From: Gorsachius magnificus
Taxonomy: Eukaryota; Chordata; Aves; Pelecaniformes; Ardeidae
Direction of reading: 5' to 3'
NCBI GenBank assembly: GCA_034008185.1
Contig: CM067081.1
Location: 8,059,821 to 8,123,820 of the forward strand
Length of the DNA: 64,000 nt
Within the stretch, counting starts at the first letter, position 1. The number at the start of each line of letters is the position of its first letter. Both the position numbers and the translations under genes were made by a program. Positions 21,470-33,800 of this stretch are shown here, in pieces. Under the pieces are notes generated by a model. That model was given only the letters and a program-made list of their open reading frames with translations, did no database searches and was not told the origin of the DNA.

Positions 21470-24400
21470 CTCTCAGTGTGGACAGCACATGTGGGAGCAT
21501 ACAGAGTGGATGACTGAGACTGATTGCCAAGAACTGATTTTTTTAGTTTGCTTTTGCACCAGTCTGGGCACCAACACAAAGAAAGAAATATATGAAAATG
21601 GGCCTGCAAAGTAGCCATCAGTGAGGATTTTGCGGACTGTGCCCAGACTTGCAGAGGCAGGCATGTGGCCGTAGGGACTGAGTGCGAAAGAGTGACAGAA
21701 GAGAGAGTTGCAAGAACCTGATGCTCTGACTTTTCTGTGATTTCAGTTGTGCAGCGAGTGCTGAGAATTTGTCTTGTAGCTGGGTGCTCCCGTGGTGACT
21801 GTAAAGTTTTGTGTGTGTCTGTGCACACATAAAACTTTTCAATATTTGTCCTCTTAAACCTCCGTTGTGTTACATACGTGTATGTGTGTATTTGTGCAAA
21901 ATGTGTGGAATCCCCACCGCCTGAACCATATGAGCAGCCTCTGATATAAATTATATAAGCTAGGTCTGAATAAGGGTGATCTGCCTACATGGCTTGGAGG
22001 GTAACACACATAGAAGTCTAGGTTGTATCCCAAGAGTAATATAGCTGCATTATTTTTTCCTGCAATTATATGCCCTGAAATTTGCATCTATGTTAGAAAT
22101 TCAGCCCCTTTATAAAGGAAGACCACTCAGTGTAAGGTAAGTATCATCTTTATGATGGGTTGCTAGTAATCATTCTCAGCTGTTCATAAGCCTATCTCAG
22201 TATTTACTACCAGAAAAGAGGTCACATTCTGATCATTTTTGCATTGGATTTGGCAAAAATGTAAAATTGTGCAGTCTGTGGTTACAAAAATTCAAAAGCA
22301 AAGTGTAACAAACAGGTTATGGTATTGGGAAGGAGAGCACTGGAGCTCTGACAGTCAGTGGGTACTGACTCCTTGACTTTGCATAATTCTCTTCTGATTA
22401 TTTCATTAACCAGCACAGCCGCCCCTAAGGATCAGAAAACCGTATGATGGATTAGCAAACAACTGTGTTTTGAAAATATTAGAGAGCAATAGAAGTTCCA
22501 ATTATTGCACAGAAACTGTAAGTTTCAATTTTAGGAATCAATCTGCATTGGAATAAAGGATTCATAAATTAATGTCATCCCTCACAAACTTTACACATTT
22601 AGCATTGACATATAATAACCCAAATAAAAAAGAATATCTGCAGCACGATGGAAATAACTGCTGCAAAGAAAATGCTGAGTATCTTGAGCACAGCAACTGC
22701 CTTATTCTGTCTTGTTTGTGCATTCCCTATAAATATTTTATTTCAATTAAAAGAGATAAAATTGCATTAATTATGTCATCTAAGTGACTATATGAAATGA
22801 GTTTAAAGTACTGGAAACGAAGCAAAGTGACTACATCATCGGTTCTGGGCTAAATGAACTGCAGTCCAGCATGTAGGTAGGAGCAGGCCTGGCTGGAGCC
22901 CCCGCTTCACCTCCAAGCTGTTTTCAAAGCAATTAGAAGCACAGTCACCTGGTTTCTGTTTAAATCCTTTCATAATGGAAGTTTATGGAGTTTTACTGGA
23001 CAGACTTTTTCACAAATCCAGCTGGTTTCCATGGAAATTTTCATCTGCCAAATGAAACGCCTCACTTCAAAATCACAGGAATTCAGAAAAAGTCCAAATT
23101 ATTTCCATTTGAAAGTGCTTTTGTGGTATCTCATGATTTATACAGTTCAGGTGCCTCATCTCCACACTTTCTGCTCCTTGGATTGTGGTCATTTCTGCCA
23201 GGATATCCCCTGGACAGGAGCTCATAAGATGCCTCATTTCTTGGCCTTCAGAGTAGAGTAGAAGTGTAGGAGTGCAACAGAACTATTTTTCAAATGAGAA
23301 TATTTTCATTTGAGGGCCAAAAATATAAACAATTTAGGAGAACTAAAGGAGAGAAACCATTTCTGGTAAACTTGGTCTTCTGAAAAAGGAAATAAGTTGA
23401 GTTTATGCTATTTAAGTTCTATTTCACTTCCTGACGTGCTTCTGTTGGAGATCTTTCTGCAATGTTTCAAAATAAGTCCATAGGTGTCTAGAGAGGCATG
23501 GGAAAATCTGAGGGTGCTGAGAAGATAAACAATGTTACAAGTGTTAGGCTTGACAATAAGGTAAAAAAAAGTGTCATTTATAGATAACATAAACAATTGA
23601 GTAATTTATTTATATGTATATATAGTTGCTTCCATGTAAACAAAAGGAAATAAAGGCAGCGGCTTTGGTGATGTTCCTAAATCCTTCTCAGAGTGAAAAT
23701 TGCTGGTAGTACCTCTCTGCGCTGAAAGTTGTATAACATCCACCGCACTGGGATGTTACGCTAGAAGCCCAGATTCAGGTGGCTTGAAGCCTGCCAGTGT
23801 GCCTACCCAGATGCCAAATATGATTATATTTAATATTACCTCTTTGAAGATGCTAAGACACCCAATAGGAAAGGCTAGGCACGGGGTCCAAATCTGTGTC
23901 CAAAAGCAGTAACAGAATGGTTGATATTTCTCTTCTATGTGATAAAAGTCCAGATGTAATACTATGCTGTCTGTTAAGTTGGGTCGTGTGGTAAGAGACT
24001 AATAAAAAGCAGCTACTAGAAAAGTCAGTATTTACCACTAGTGTAATTGCTCTGGCTCTTATAATAGAGTTTTAACATCTGTGAAGAAATTAAAGAGCAT
24101 TGCTTTGTCACTTAGGGAGATTTCCTGTCACAGTCTACCAAGAATCCCTGGTCTTCTACTTAGGAGAGCTTTTGCCTTTGAAATCTCTCAATATATTTCT
24201 TGCTTAGCCAAGTGTGACTGAAAAATAGCACAACATGTTTCTCAGCTCCTCTTCCCACATCCACGGGAGGGAGTATTGTCTCCTTTAACATTTCTAGATC
24301 TGGAAAAAAATGAGGTGAGATGAGCAGTTGATGCTGAGACCTTAAGAGCAGCCATTGAGTTACAAGTGGTTCACAGCTGTCCCAGTACTTTTTTCTCAAC

Positions 24401-25437
24401 ATTAATTCTAACGCAAGTGAAAATGACGACTGCTGATTGCTGTTTGCACTTATACTGCATTCTCTCCTAAGTCTCTTTACATTGTTTCTAAGTTTGAAAA
24501 CTCAATCATATTTAAATTGCTTGCATTGGTATAGTAAATAAAATGGCAATTACTGAATGATCTGTTTTCTAACACATTACGTGATTTATGGCTGCAGTAG
24601 GCAATGTATTAAAATTCTGTCTGTGAAATTAAAAATATGTCTGGAAAACCAAATATGAGCTCAAAGGAAGCTATAAAACTCCCCAAAAATTAATGGCTAG
24701 TGCCAAGAAAGTGGTGGATAGTGTTAAAAAATAAAAAGGCAGGTAAATTTATTCAGAAAGAAAATAGGATTTAGATTGTTTAATAGTCTAGATTTCAAAC
24801 TCTGCATAGGAAAGAATGCAGTGATCAAGTTTCTATACCTATTTCCAGGGAAAATAATAGCATAACCGTTTGTAAAGTTAGGCCTAGCTAAACACTAACA
24901 CAAATAAATTTTACCCTGGGCCATGTAAACGAGGCAGGGTTAAAGCATAGAAAGAGCAGGCAGTAGGCCAGGGCTGCAGAAGGAAAGGGTTGCAAAATAA
25001 CGCCTCTGCCTGATTGCCTGTGTCAGAGCCTTGGAAAGCCATGCCGGCAGCTGCCTGGGGCTTTGCCGGAGGGATCACAGTGTCCCTTGCCTCAGTGGTA
25101 GGAGGGACAAGCCTGGTTCCCTGAGGCTCTCCCTTTCCTCTTCATCCCAGCTCTGCCCCTTCTCTCTTTCCCTCTCCTTTTCATTGCAGAAGTGGCCCAG
25201 CCTTTCATTCCCAGGGCAGAAAAGATCATTTTTTTTCCTGTACTTCAAAGGAGTCTTGAACTGGCTTTGTGTACAAGACACTGGTTCCCCATCTTGCAAT
25301 GTGTTTATGAGAAAGAAGGGTTCTGTGAGGGTTTTTTTCCAAGCCCGAAGAGGTGCTTTCTCATATTTTCCTTGTTTCCCCACAGATTTTCACTCTCAGT
25401 TCATGGTCTGTTGTGGCAATGCCAGCAGAAGAGGGCT
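21470..25437. other. Intron of DLG2, no exon recognised
   Basis: About 4 kb of mainly AT-rich intron. A moderately GC-rich stretch occurs near 24940-25200 with few CpGs. Frames such as 21367-21828 minus and 25031-25462 plus have no family features and no splice context, so I treat them as chance. Confidence 0.45.
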
Positions 25438-25690
25438 TCTTGACCTCGTGGTTAAAGCATAAGATTGACAACCAGGCATCGTGGGTTCTTCTTAACTCTA
25501 CCACTTACATTTGCATTGCTTATCAAGGTTTTTTTTTTTGGTTTTTTTTTTTTTGTTGTTTGTTTTTTGCCTTTTTCCTCTAGGTTCTTCTACTGTTACG
25601 GTATTGCAGACCACTGTGGTCCTTTATATGGTGTTGTTTGTAAAATGAGGTGTGACGTAGCAAGGGGTAATGGAGCATGATAATAAGAAC
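25438..25690 (+). mobile_element. MIR-like tRNA-derived SINE remnant
   Basis: Begins with a tRNA-like head: cgtggttaaagcataagatt (box A region) then atcgtgggttctt (box B region), followed by aactctaccacttac, which matches the MIR layout 'ggttc...ctctgccacttac'. A T-rich expansion near 25531-25580 interrupts it. The segment gtttgtaaaatgaggtg near 25635 fits the MIR 'tctgtaaaatggggat' block, followed by a naataataa-like gataataag. A further stretch ttgtaaagtactttgaga near 25900 resembles the SINE 3' tail. Assignment by eye. Confidence 0.6.
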
Positions 25691-27348
25691 GTTGTGAAAT
25701 TTCATGAGAGCCCTGTTCAGCACTTCCCATTCACCAAAGCATCCCTGCTGAGTTCACTGGGTCTTGAAGCCAGGGGGAGTTTTAGTGAGTAATGTGCAAA
25801 AACAGGCTCTTTGACTATGGCTTAATCCTGAGATACATTTTGTGACTTCAGTGGAAGCTGTGCATGTCCAACAATTGTCATATCAGTCCATTTTCATTTG
25901 TAAAGTACTTTGAGACGTGCTGGAGAACCAGGCTATTATTCAAGCTTTAGTATGCACTACCATGAGTGAGCTGATTTTGTGTTTGGGCATAAGTAATGGT
26001 TGTGAGCACCATGGTTAGCGATGTATTTTTGGGACAGGAGTCCTGCATTAAGTATAAGAATAATTAATTATTTGAAGGGGTTTAATTATGTTCATGCATT
26101 CAGTTTTTTGTGTGCAATTTTCAAAAATCCCTCTATGACTTCAGGAAGATACAGGACCCCTAAGTCTTTTTATTTGATGTGACTTGGGGTCCTAAGGCCC
26201 TTAGCTTACACAACAGTATAGTCCATGTGTTTTCCAGGCAAAAATGAACGAAGTCGGGAAGCACAACCAATGGTTCTATAGTAAGTTGAGTTCTAATGTC
26301 AAAAGCTGAGATTTCACTTCATTTGTATATCAAGACTGCAATGTATAATTCAAAGTGACATAACTTACTTTATAAACGTTTTTTGAGAGTTCCTAAGTAA
26401 ACGTACTTATAAAACAGTTTTATTAATAGGTCTCTTAAATTAATCAATACTTGAAGTCAGATTTTTTGAGTGCCTTCTTCAATAGAGGTTGCCATATAAT
26501 ATTTTCCTTCAAAGAATTCCACAAAGAATTTTCCTCTTTAGAAAATGGAAGCAATGTTTTCAATAGGTCTGATGCCAAAGGCATGCTGCCTCCTTTTTCA
26601 TAGTGGCCGTCATATTTCACTGTTCTGAGGCAGCTGTTTTCACATTGCCAATTCTTAAACACCCTCGGTTTTCTTTTCACTATAACCAGATCTGTAAACT
26701 TCCTAGATTTGTAAATCTTGCTTGGGGCTAAATATATATCCCTGTAATGTATTTTACCTTAAATTATTGATATGTATGTTCAATTGTAACTCTATCTTAA
26801 TGCAGTTTTTGTCTGGGAATTATTATATAATGCTATTCAAGAAGTCCTCAATTGCCTTTTGTGTAAGAAATTTAGATATTAAATAGTGAGATAAATTTCT
26901 AGAGTATTCTTTGTATTCTTACTCACTGGGGAGATTTGCTTCTTCATGTCTGTGATAAAGGTTGCTGGGGCTTGTGTAGTTCTCATTTATGGGGCAGTAT
27001 TTTATTGAATTTAGCATGTAGTATTTGTGCTGCTGTACAAGGCCCACTTAAAGGCAGCAGTAAGGCATTGTAAAAATGCAGAATATAAACAGTCTGTGTG
27101 TCCCTGACAGCTGACAAAAAGCACTAAATAGGTAAAGACAGCCAAGTATCCAAAGGAAGCAGTGAGGTAAAATTGGCTAATGTGGTAGGGGGGGAGCCCA
27201 ACTACGTCAGATTTTCCTGCAAGTAGCATAGTTAAAGGATAAAGATTTGAACAACAGTGAAAACAGCATATGAATATTCCCAAATTGCTCCTTTTACATG
27301 TTAGGGGATCCCTGAAAGAATGAGGGACCTGTCTGAGCGTGTGCCAGG
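25691..27348. other. Intron of DLG2 with a SINE-tail-like stretch near 25900
   Basis: AT-rich intron. Apart from the possible SINE 3' tail at about 25893-25935, nothing is recognised. No exon seen. Confidence 0.4.
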
Positions 27349-27428
27349 CTGATATCATCATCATAGAATCATCAGCAGCATTCTATGATGATGATTTTGT
27401 GATGATGATTTTGTGATGATGATATCAG
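27349..27428. repeat. Inverted-repeat hairpin with a 14-bp tandem repeat
   Basis: Outer arms ctgatatcatcatca (27349-27363) and tgatgatgatatcag (27414-27428) are perfect reverse complements (15 bp). Inner arms 27354-27369 and 27380-27395 (16 bp, atcatcatcatagaat and its complement) are also perfect, around a 10-base loop. The right side is a tandem of tgatgatgattttg units (27386 and 27400, then a partial third). The inner arms include atagaatcat and attctatgat, the CR1 tail motif in both orientations. Confidence 0.85.
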
Positions 27429-27845
27429 ACACGCAACGTCATGGGGCAGACAGAAGTAGGGGCGTCCTCCAGATACCCCATGAAGTATCCAGAGGACTGT
27501 CTAGAGCACTAATTTTAGTGTTGGGGTAGAGGTCTGGTGCAGCAGGGAGAGGGGTGCAGAGGGGAGCTCGGGCTGACCACCCGCACACTGGTGCTATTCT
27601 TGTGCAATGGTCCCGAGGGATGCCGTTGCTTTTGTTGAGGCAGAGGATTTCAAGGCCGCAGGAACGTCCACAGGGTGACAAAAGTGACAAAATGTGACAC
27701 GGTGAAAGTGCGTACGAAAAAGATCGCCAAGTGAACTTCTGCCAGCCAGTGACAGTCTTTCACAGTGCCCACAGGGCACCTGAGAAGGGTGACATGACTA
27801 AACGCCAGACGTGGGCACACACGCGCGTAGCTCTTTCCCGGTTTT
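27429..27845. other. CpG-rich block of unknown origin
   Basis: About 19 CpG dinucleotides in roughly 420 bp, including cacgcgcg near 27820, against an AT-rich and CpG-poor intron. It contains gtgacaaaagtgacaaaatgtgacac near 27676-27700, a short tandem built on gtgaca. No long open frame. It might be a young insertion such as a solo LTR, or a regulatory island. I do not recognise a family, and it directly abuts the hairpin at 27349-27428. Confidence 0.5.
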
Positions 27846-30800
27846 GATCCCCTATCTCTCTGCTTTTTGCTGGCTTTTTCCTATAAACTCTTTGATGCAA
27901 TTTCTTTTTATGCTATGAAAAGATTGGATCTTTTGAATCTAAATTGTAAAGGTTTTCATTGCAGCATATAAAAATTTTATAGTCATGGCTCATATTTGGA
28001 TTTCATAATAACAGTGAAGAGAACAAATTTAAAACGAGTCAACAAATGTGAACATGAGTTACGTTAACCTGGTATAACCCCATTCCAGTGTCGCTGCTGG
28101 CATTAACGCCAACCTTACATCTCAACATTTTAGAGAGCTGATATACAGATCACTTCTGCAAGCTGCAGTTTGGAGACGTACCGCAAGACTGCAAGGATCT
28201 CTTGATGGTGCTGTTGTGATTGATGGCTTGTCATGCTTTTGGTCACAGGAAGGTTCTTTAAAATATGAATATAAAATTGCAATAAATAAATAAACAATAT
28301 TAATACATAATATGCAATTATTGTTTAGGCTTTTAATAAGTGAAATTAAAGCTAGCTTGTCCTACTAAATAATCTAAAACTTTTTATAGCATGTTAAATG
28401 CATTCACACTTATTTCTCTCCGGACTGTGAATTTTTAATGCAAAATAATCGTTACAGTATAAAGTTCAAAACTGGTATTTTTACTTATCATATTATATAA
28501 TTGCAAAGCCTACAGCATCAGCAATCAACAGGAGCCAGATAGGAAAATACAAAACTATTACTTCCCATATCTCAAAGTATTTATACAAAAGCTGTGTAGA
28601 AAGTGGCTTTATCTATGATTTGTACTATATTGCAATTAATTTGTCCAAATAATTAAAATGCAGCTTCTAACAATAGGACAGTAATGAAAAGCAAATGAAA
28701 AAATATGATGTGTTCATGAATACAAGAAAAAGAAAAAAAATAGAGATAAAAATTATTTCATATAGGTTTTGTCTGAAAACAACAAAGTAAATTATTTTAT
28801 TCTGAATCCTTCAGTTTCACCAGCAAGCTCATTTTCCTTGAAGATCTTCATGCGTTTACTATTCCAAAGCACAAAGATTTTCAGCTTAAACATGTTTCAG
28901 ATTATATCCTTTTATATTTTTCCCTTCAAATTTTAGTCTGACTAGCCGAGACATTTAACAGATGAAATTCAGAAGAGATGGACAGAAATGTTCAGTGACT
29001 CCAGAGAAATTGATTCAGAAGCTTAGCAAAAGGAAAACCTTTCCTACAGGTTGTTTTGACAACTGCAAAACGCTGCTGAAAAGATATAATTCAATCTGAC
29101 ATGCTGGGAGACTGTACAACTTCATCCGTAATGATCGGCATATGTGTCAACCAAAGTACGGATTTTCTTAATATTACTCAGATTTCTGAATAAGTTTCTT
29201 CAAACCAGTCAGATTTGGTTATTGTGATTTAAATACTTTGTTGCATTGGTTAACACAAAAATGCTACTCCCACTGTACATCCCATGTCCAGCCCGTATCT
29301 CACTTTATGCTGCAGGAATAAGCTAAGTAGGAAGAATAAACCACCTCTGAAAAATGGTTACAGATCTACATTGTAAGCATTGAATCCTCTGGGCTTTATG
29401 AGAAATCTTTTTTTCTAAAAACATAGTTCATTATTTTTTCATTATATCATTTGATTTCACAATGTTACAGTAGAATCTTTTGGCCAGAAGGAGTTGTTGG
29501 TTTACTTTTTACACAAGTGTGGCCAGTATATCACACCCCTTATAGGAGGATGGTGACAATGATCAGCCTTTGCAAAGCCATCCATAGCTTGTGCCTCTGG
29601 ATGGCCTCACAAATTTGGCAAACATGATGTAAAGCTTTAGAGAGGAACCTAGAGGAATTTGTTAGCTAACTTGAAAAATATTTTTTTGTTGCAAGGAATT
29701 TCTAAGACAGTGAATGGAATCTGCAGACATGGTTTTCTTTCTTCTTGCAAAACTTCCAATAATTCTGTGTGTGTACGCATGTAACTACATAATACGTGCG
29801 TGCTTGTGTGAATTTTTGAACCAACATATATGATCAAAGAAAAAGCAAGTTGTTTTGAAATCAGCACTTCTTAGACAAAGTAGAGACAGAGCAAGACAAC
29901 ATCTATGTCATTTTGTCAATGAATATAATTAGTATTAAATGAGAATCCTTTTACTGTTTTCAACACTCCAAGAAAGAGCCTTTTTTGAGTCTAATTAACC
30001 TATCCCCTAGGGAAGACAGTATAAATGGAGTGGCTTTTGTTAGCTGCAGATCTGTGCTTCATTACATCAACGGCTGCTTCTAGACCCCTACCCAGAAGTA
30101 CATTTCTTAAGCAAAGCTTTGACCCGTTGATGGCCAGCAGGATTTCCTAGAGAGGATCAGCCATGAGTTTAAGTCCTGAATTTAAGTGCTCATGCTGTGA
30201 GGCCATATGCCAACAGGCTCTCAGCTCCTTGCAAGATCGAGCGCTACATGACCATGGGCAGGAGCTCCAATGCTTGGTTGCCATAACACCTTGATTGATT
30301 CAATGCAGTTGTGGCGAGCAAAGAACTTCCTTGTTGTGTTGCAGTAAGACACAATCGTAAATTTGAGAGTGAGGCCTCTGATGAGAAATTAGCTCCTTAT
30401 GTGCCTTAAGCAATAAAACCACATTTTCTCTGTGGCAGTTTCCAGAATATTCAGGTAAATTTTAAACACTTTTTGGCATTAACACTGTATAGATGTAATC
30501 CTGTATGACTATTCCTAACTACATCTATACTAATAAAGTACACAGGGCTATATCAAGTCTTAAACTGATATCCCGGTTCCTGGTACAGTTTTTGGTTTGG
30601 ATAAAGAGATAACTTTGCAAACAAATGTTGGCCATGATTTAAGCATTAGTTCAAACCACGTCGCATTGCCATTCAGCATTTTAAGCCTAGCCGAACTGTT
30701 TTAGCCTTATGGACATGCATCAGCTGATCGAAAGCCAGAAAATAGTCCCTGGCCCAGTGTCTAGGGTATACACAGCCCTCTCCTATAGACATGGACTTGC

Positions 30801-33800
30801 ACGAGTCACCTCAGTGGCAGCAGCTGGACTCTTGAGTTGAGTTTGCATGTCTTGCTCTGGCTATAACCTTTTCCTAATGACAGAATAATAGCACTGCTTA
30901 TGATTCCAGTTCTGAACTTGAGATTTAAATCAGTATTTACCTCATGGAAGAAAAAAACAGCAAAAAAACCAGGCTTGGACAAAAATCTGCCTTCTATGGT
31001 TATTTTTATCTTACACCCATTTCTTTTGGTCTCTGTTTTCTTTATGTTCCCCTCTGTAACTAATTTGTTTTTGCTGTTTTCGAGTTTCTGTTCAATCACT
31101 GACCTATCGTTCTTTTAAAACAATTACTTCTTAGAGTGCTTCACATTTAAGAAACAATCACAAAATCCTGACCTAAAAAATAACTTTATTCTAAAGAACA
31201 CTTTGATCTTTTTCAAACAATGGTGCTTTACAAAATCCAATTAATTTTCCCAGTGTGATTCCTTTTAGCCAAAGTAAGCGAAGAGTACAGAATAATCATT
31301 TTACTTATTGACCAGAAGATGACTAATTCACTGTCTGTTTCCCATGCTTTTACCAACATTTGCTAATGTTTGGGTTGTGGATGCTACAGCAGATGTTTAC
31401 TTGCTTGTAAGTGAATATTTCTAGCAGCTTTGGCTTCATAATTCTATAAAACAATTTAAACGTCAGGGCTAGTTGAATTGACATTCTATATATAAACTTG
31501 CCTTTTTTTTCTATCAGTATTAGCTTGCAGATTACTTTGAAAAGGAATTTATTACTGCTTATCAAGATGAGATCAGTATCACATGTTATAAGAACTTTGC
31601 TTCTAGATGCCGTGTGACTGGTCTTGTCTTTATTTTCTTCCTCTTCCCCCTCCAGTTTTCATTTCCTTCTCTTTTATATTGGATTCCAATTTTATACTGA
31701 TTTATAAAATGATCGATTTATAATATGTCTTTAGTATAGTGCTTACTGTATTGCATTAAGCTTATCTTTTGTTATTTAAATCTGAAGGATTTTGCCTTCA
31801 GGAATAAATCATCTGGGTTCTTTAATGGACCTTTTCTACTACAGCTTTTCTCTGTTCATCCTTGAGAGAAAGTTGCTCTTAATTCAGTACTTTTAAATTA
31901 GGCTTGATTCTCCTCTGTTTAATTGAGAATGGAATCCAAAGAAAATGGCAGAAATGCCAAGAATTTGACAGCACTGATCTGAAACATCTTTGGTCCAGTT
32001 CTGAGCGCAGCCTGGCTGAGAGACGCATCAGAGAACTGCAGTGGCCTTTAGAAGTCTTGCTCAGGATAACTGCACCCTGGCTATTCAACACTTTGATTCA
32101 ACATTAAATTAATTTGCTTGTTCTGTGGCCTGTACTGCTGCATCTTGTTTATTTTTATTCTGTTCAGGCTCCATTTTACATTTCCTATCATTACTTCTAT
32201 GTTCTACTTTATTCTCCTTGTGTTGGAACTTATTTTAGTCATTTAAACCCATTGGTAACTACCTGACCAAAACTTTTATGGAAGGTGTTTTATCCATGCA
32301 TAATTCTACTTCTTGATTTCAAATCATGACCTCTGTTCTATACTATAGTCTAAGCAAGAACTATTTTCTCTCTAGCAATCCTTTACAATTTTCTGCGTAA
32401 ATAACCAATCTGGTGTTATGCTTTCAAATATCTTCCTTGATGTATTGCTTCTGTTTATTGTCTCTATCTTTATGTCTAACTAGTTCAAATTCTCCATTAC
32501 TCTTAATTTATTTGTTTTCCCCACAGTCCTGTAAGAGGGTTCTGTTTTGCCTTTTTATTATTGCTTCTAATGAGAAAGTAGAAACTGGCTGATAACTTTT
32601 CAGTGGAGTAGTTTTTATTAGAAAATGTCAATTGCACAGAGTTGGCTTTTTGAAAACTCTGTGAGGATAACTGGAAATTAGGAATATTGCTTTTACAGAT
32701 GGGGATCAGAGTTTACGGCTCCCAATTCCCTTATTCACATACTATCTCTCTCTACTCAGAGTAATCTATTCCTGCAGACCATCCAATTCATATGGCTTCA
32801 GCAGTTTCAGGATCAAGCCTGATGGTAGAAAAAGAAGAGAGGTTTTTGTAGGGGTCTTCTTTGTAGTTTAGTTTCAGTTCCAGTTTGAGATTATTTTGCC
32901 TCCAAAATTCAATTTTTCTCTTAGGATGGAGAGTATGTTTCTGTCTCGGCAAACCTCTCCTTCCTGACACTATACACAACCGTAACATGGATGGGGCAGA
33001 GCTCAGCAGTTCCTGCTCTCTCCAGCCCATTGAGAATGAGCGTCCGTTGCGCTGGGTGCCAAGGCAGAGCCCTTCTGACCAAGGAACTGTAATTTATAGC
33101 CCATATTATCTCCAGACACCTAGTCTCAGGGTATGTATGTAACCTCTGTGCTTCAGTTCCCACTCAGCCACAGACTTACCTCTCTTCTGCTCTGTTTTCG
33201 CTGCCTCCTATTCAAAATCTCTGCTTCAACTTTTCATTTTTCCTGCTTTGGCACAATCCTTTACCATATGTTTGTGATTCACCAGCTGTCTTAGAGTTTA
33301 ACTTCCTTCCCCTGCTCTGTCTATTGATTCTTCTGTTAAGATGTATCCCAACAGACCGCATCTGTTTCCAAAGGGCTTCCTAATGCCATGCAAACCTGAA
33401 TCTCTTCGGAATGCATCAACCTGGGAGCCAGTCATTCCAAACAGTGCTGCTCCAGCAGAAGGACGGACCAGCTGAACTATCCGTTCCAGCTCTTATCTGT
33501 TTGTGCCCAAGGTCTCTGGCCCCAGCATGTGACTGGCTTTTCTCCCTGACGTAAAGAACGACATTAGTTTCATTTCTGAGCACACCACCTCAAAGGTCTA
33601 CCGAAAGCTATTTTAATTTGAGCTGAATTGGAACTTAACGCACACTGGAGATGATTCCCAACACCTCCTCCAAGTGGCGCTTGCTCTTTTTTTAATAGTA
33701 CCTCTCCAATACAGACCAAGTTTCCTAAATGCTTTGCCTACACACCACTATTGCTGTTTAACAGCATGGTTTCAATGCTGTATTTCTTGTTGAACCAAAG

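Noticed and set aside
21367..21828. 153-codon open frame on the minus strand
   Set aside because: It partly overlaps the CR1 tail and has no domain. Treated as chance.
25031..25462. 143-codon open frame in a mildly GC-rich stretch
   Set aside because: The translation is Ser/Phe-rich from pyrimidine tracts, there is no known domain, and its end overlaps the MIR-like SINE.
25438..25510. tRNA gene
   Set aside because: Box A and box B resemblance only. The acceptor stem and box B (gggttcttctt) do not fit a functional tRNA, and the MIR-like continuation explains it better.
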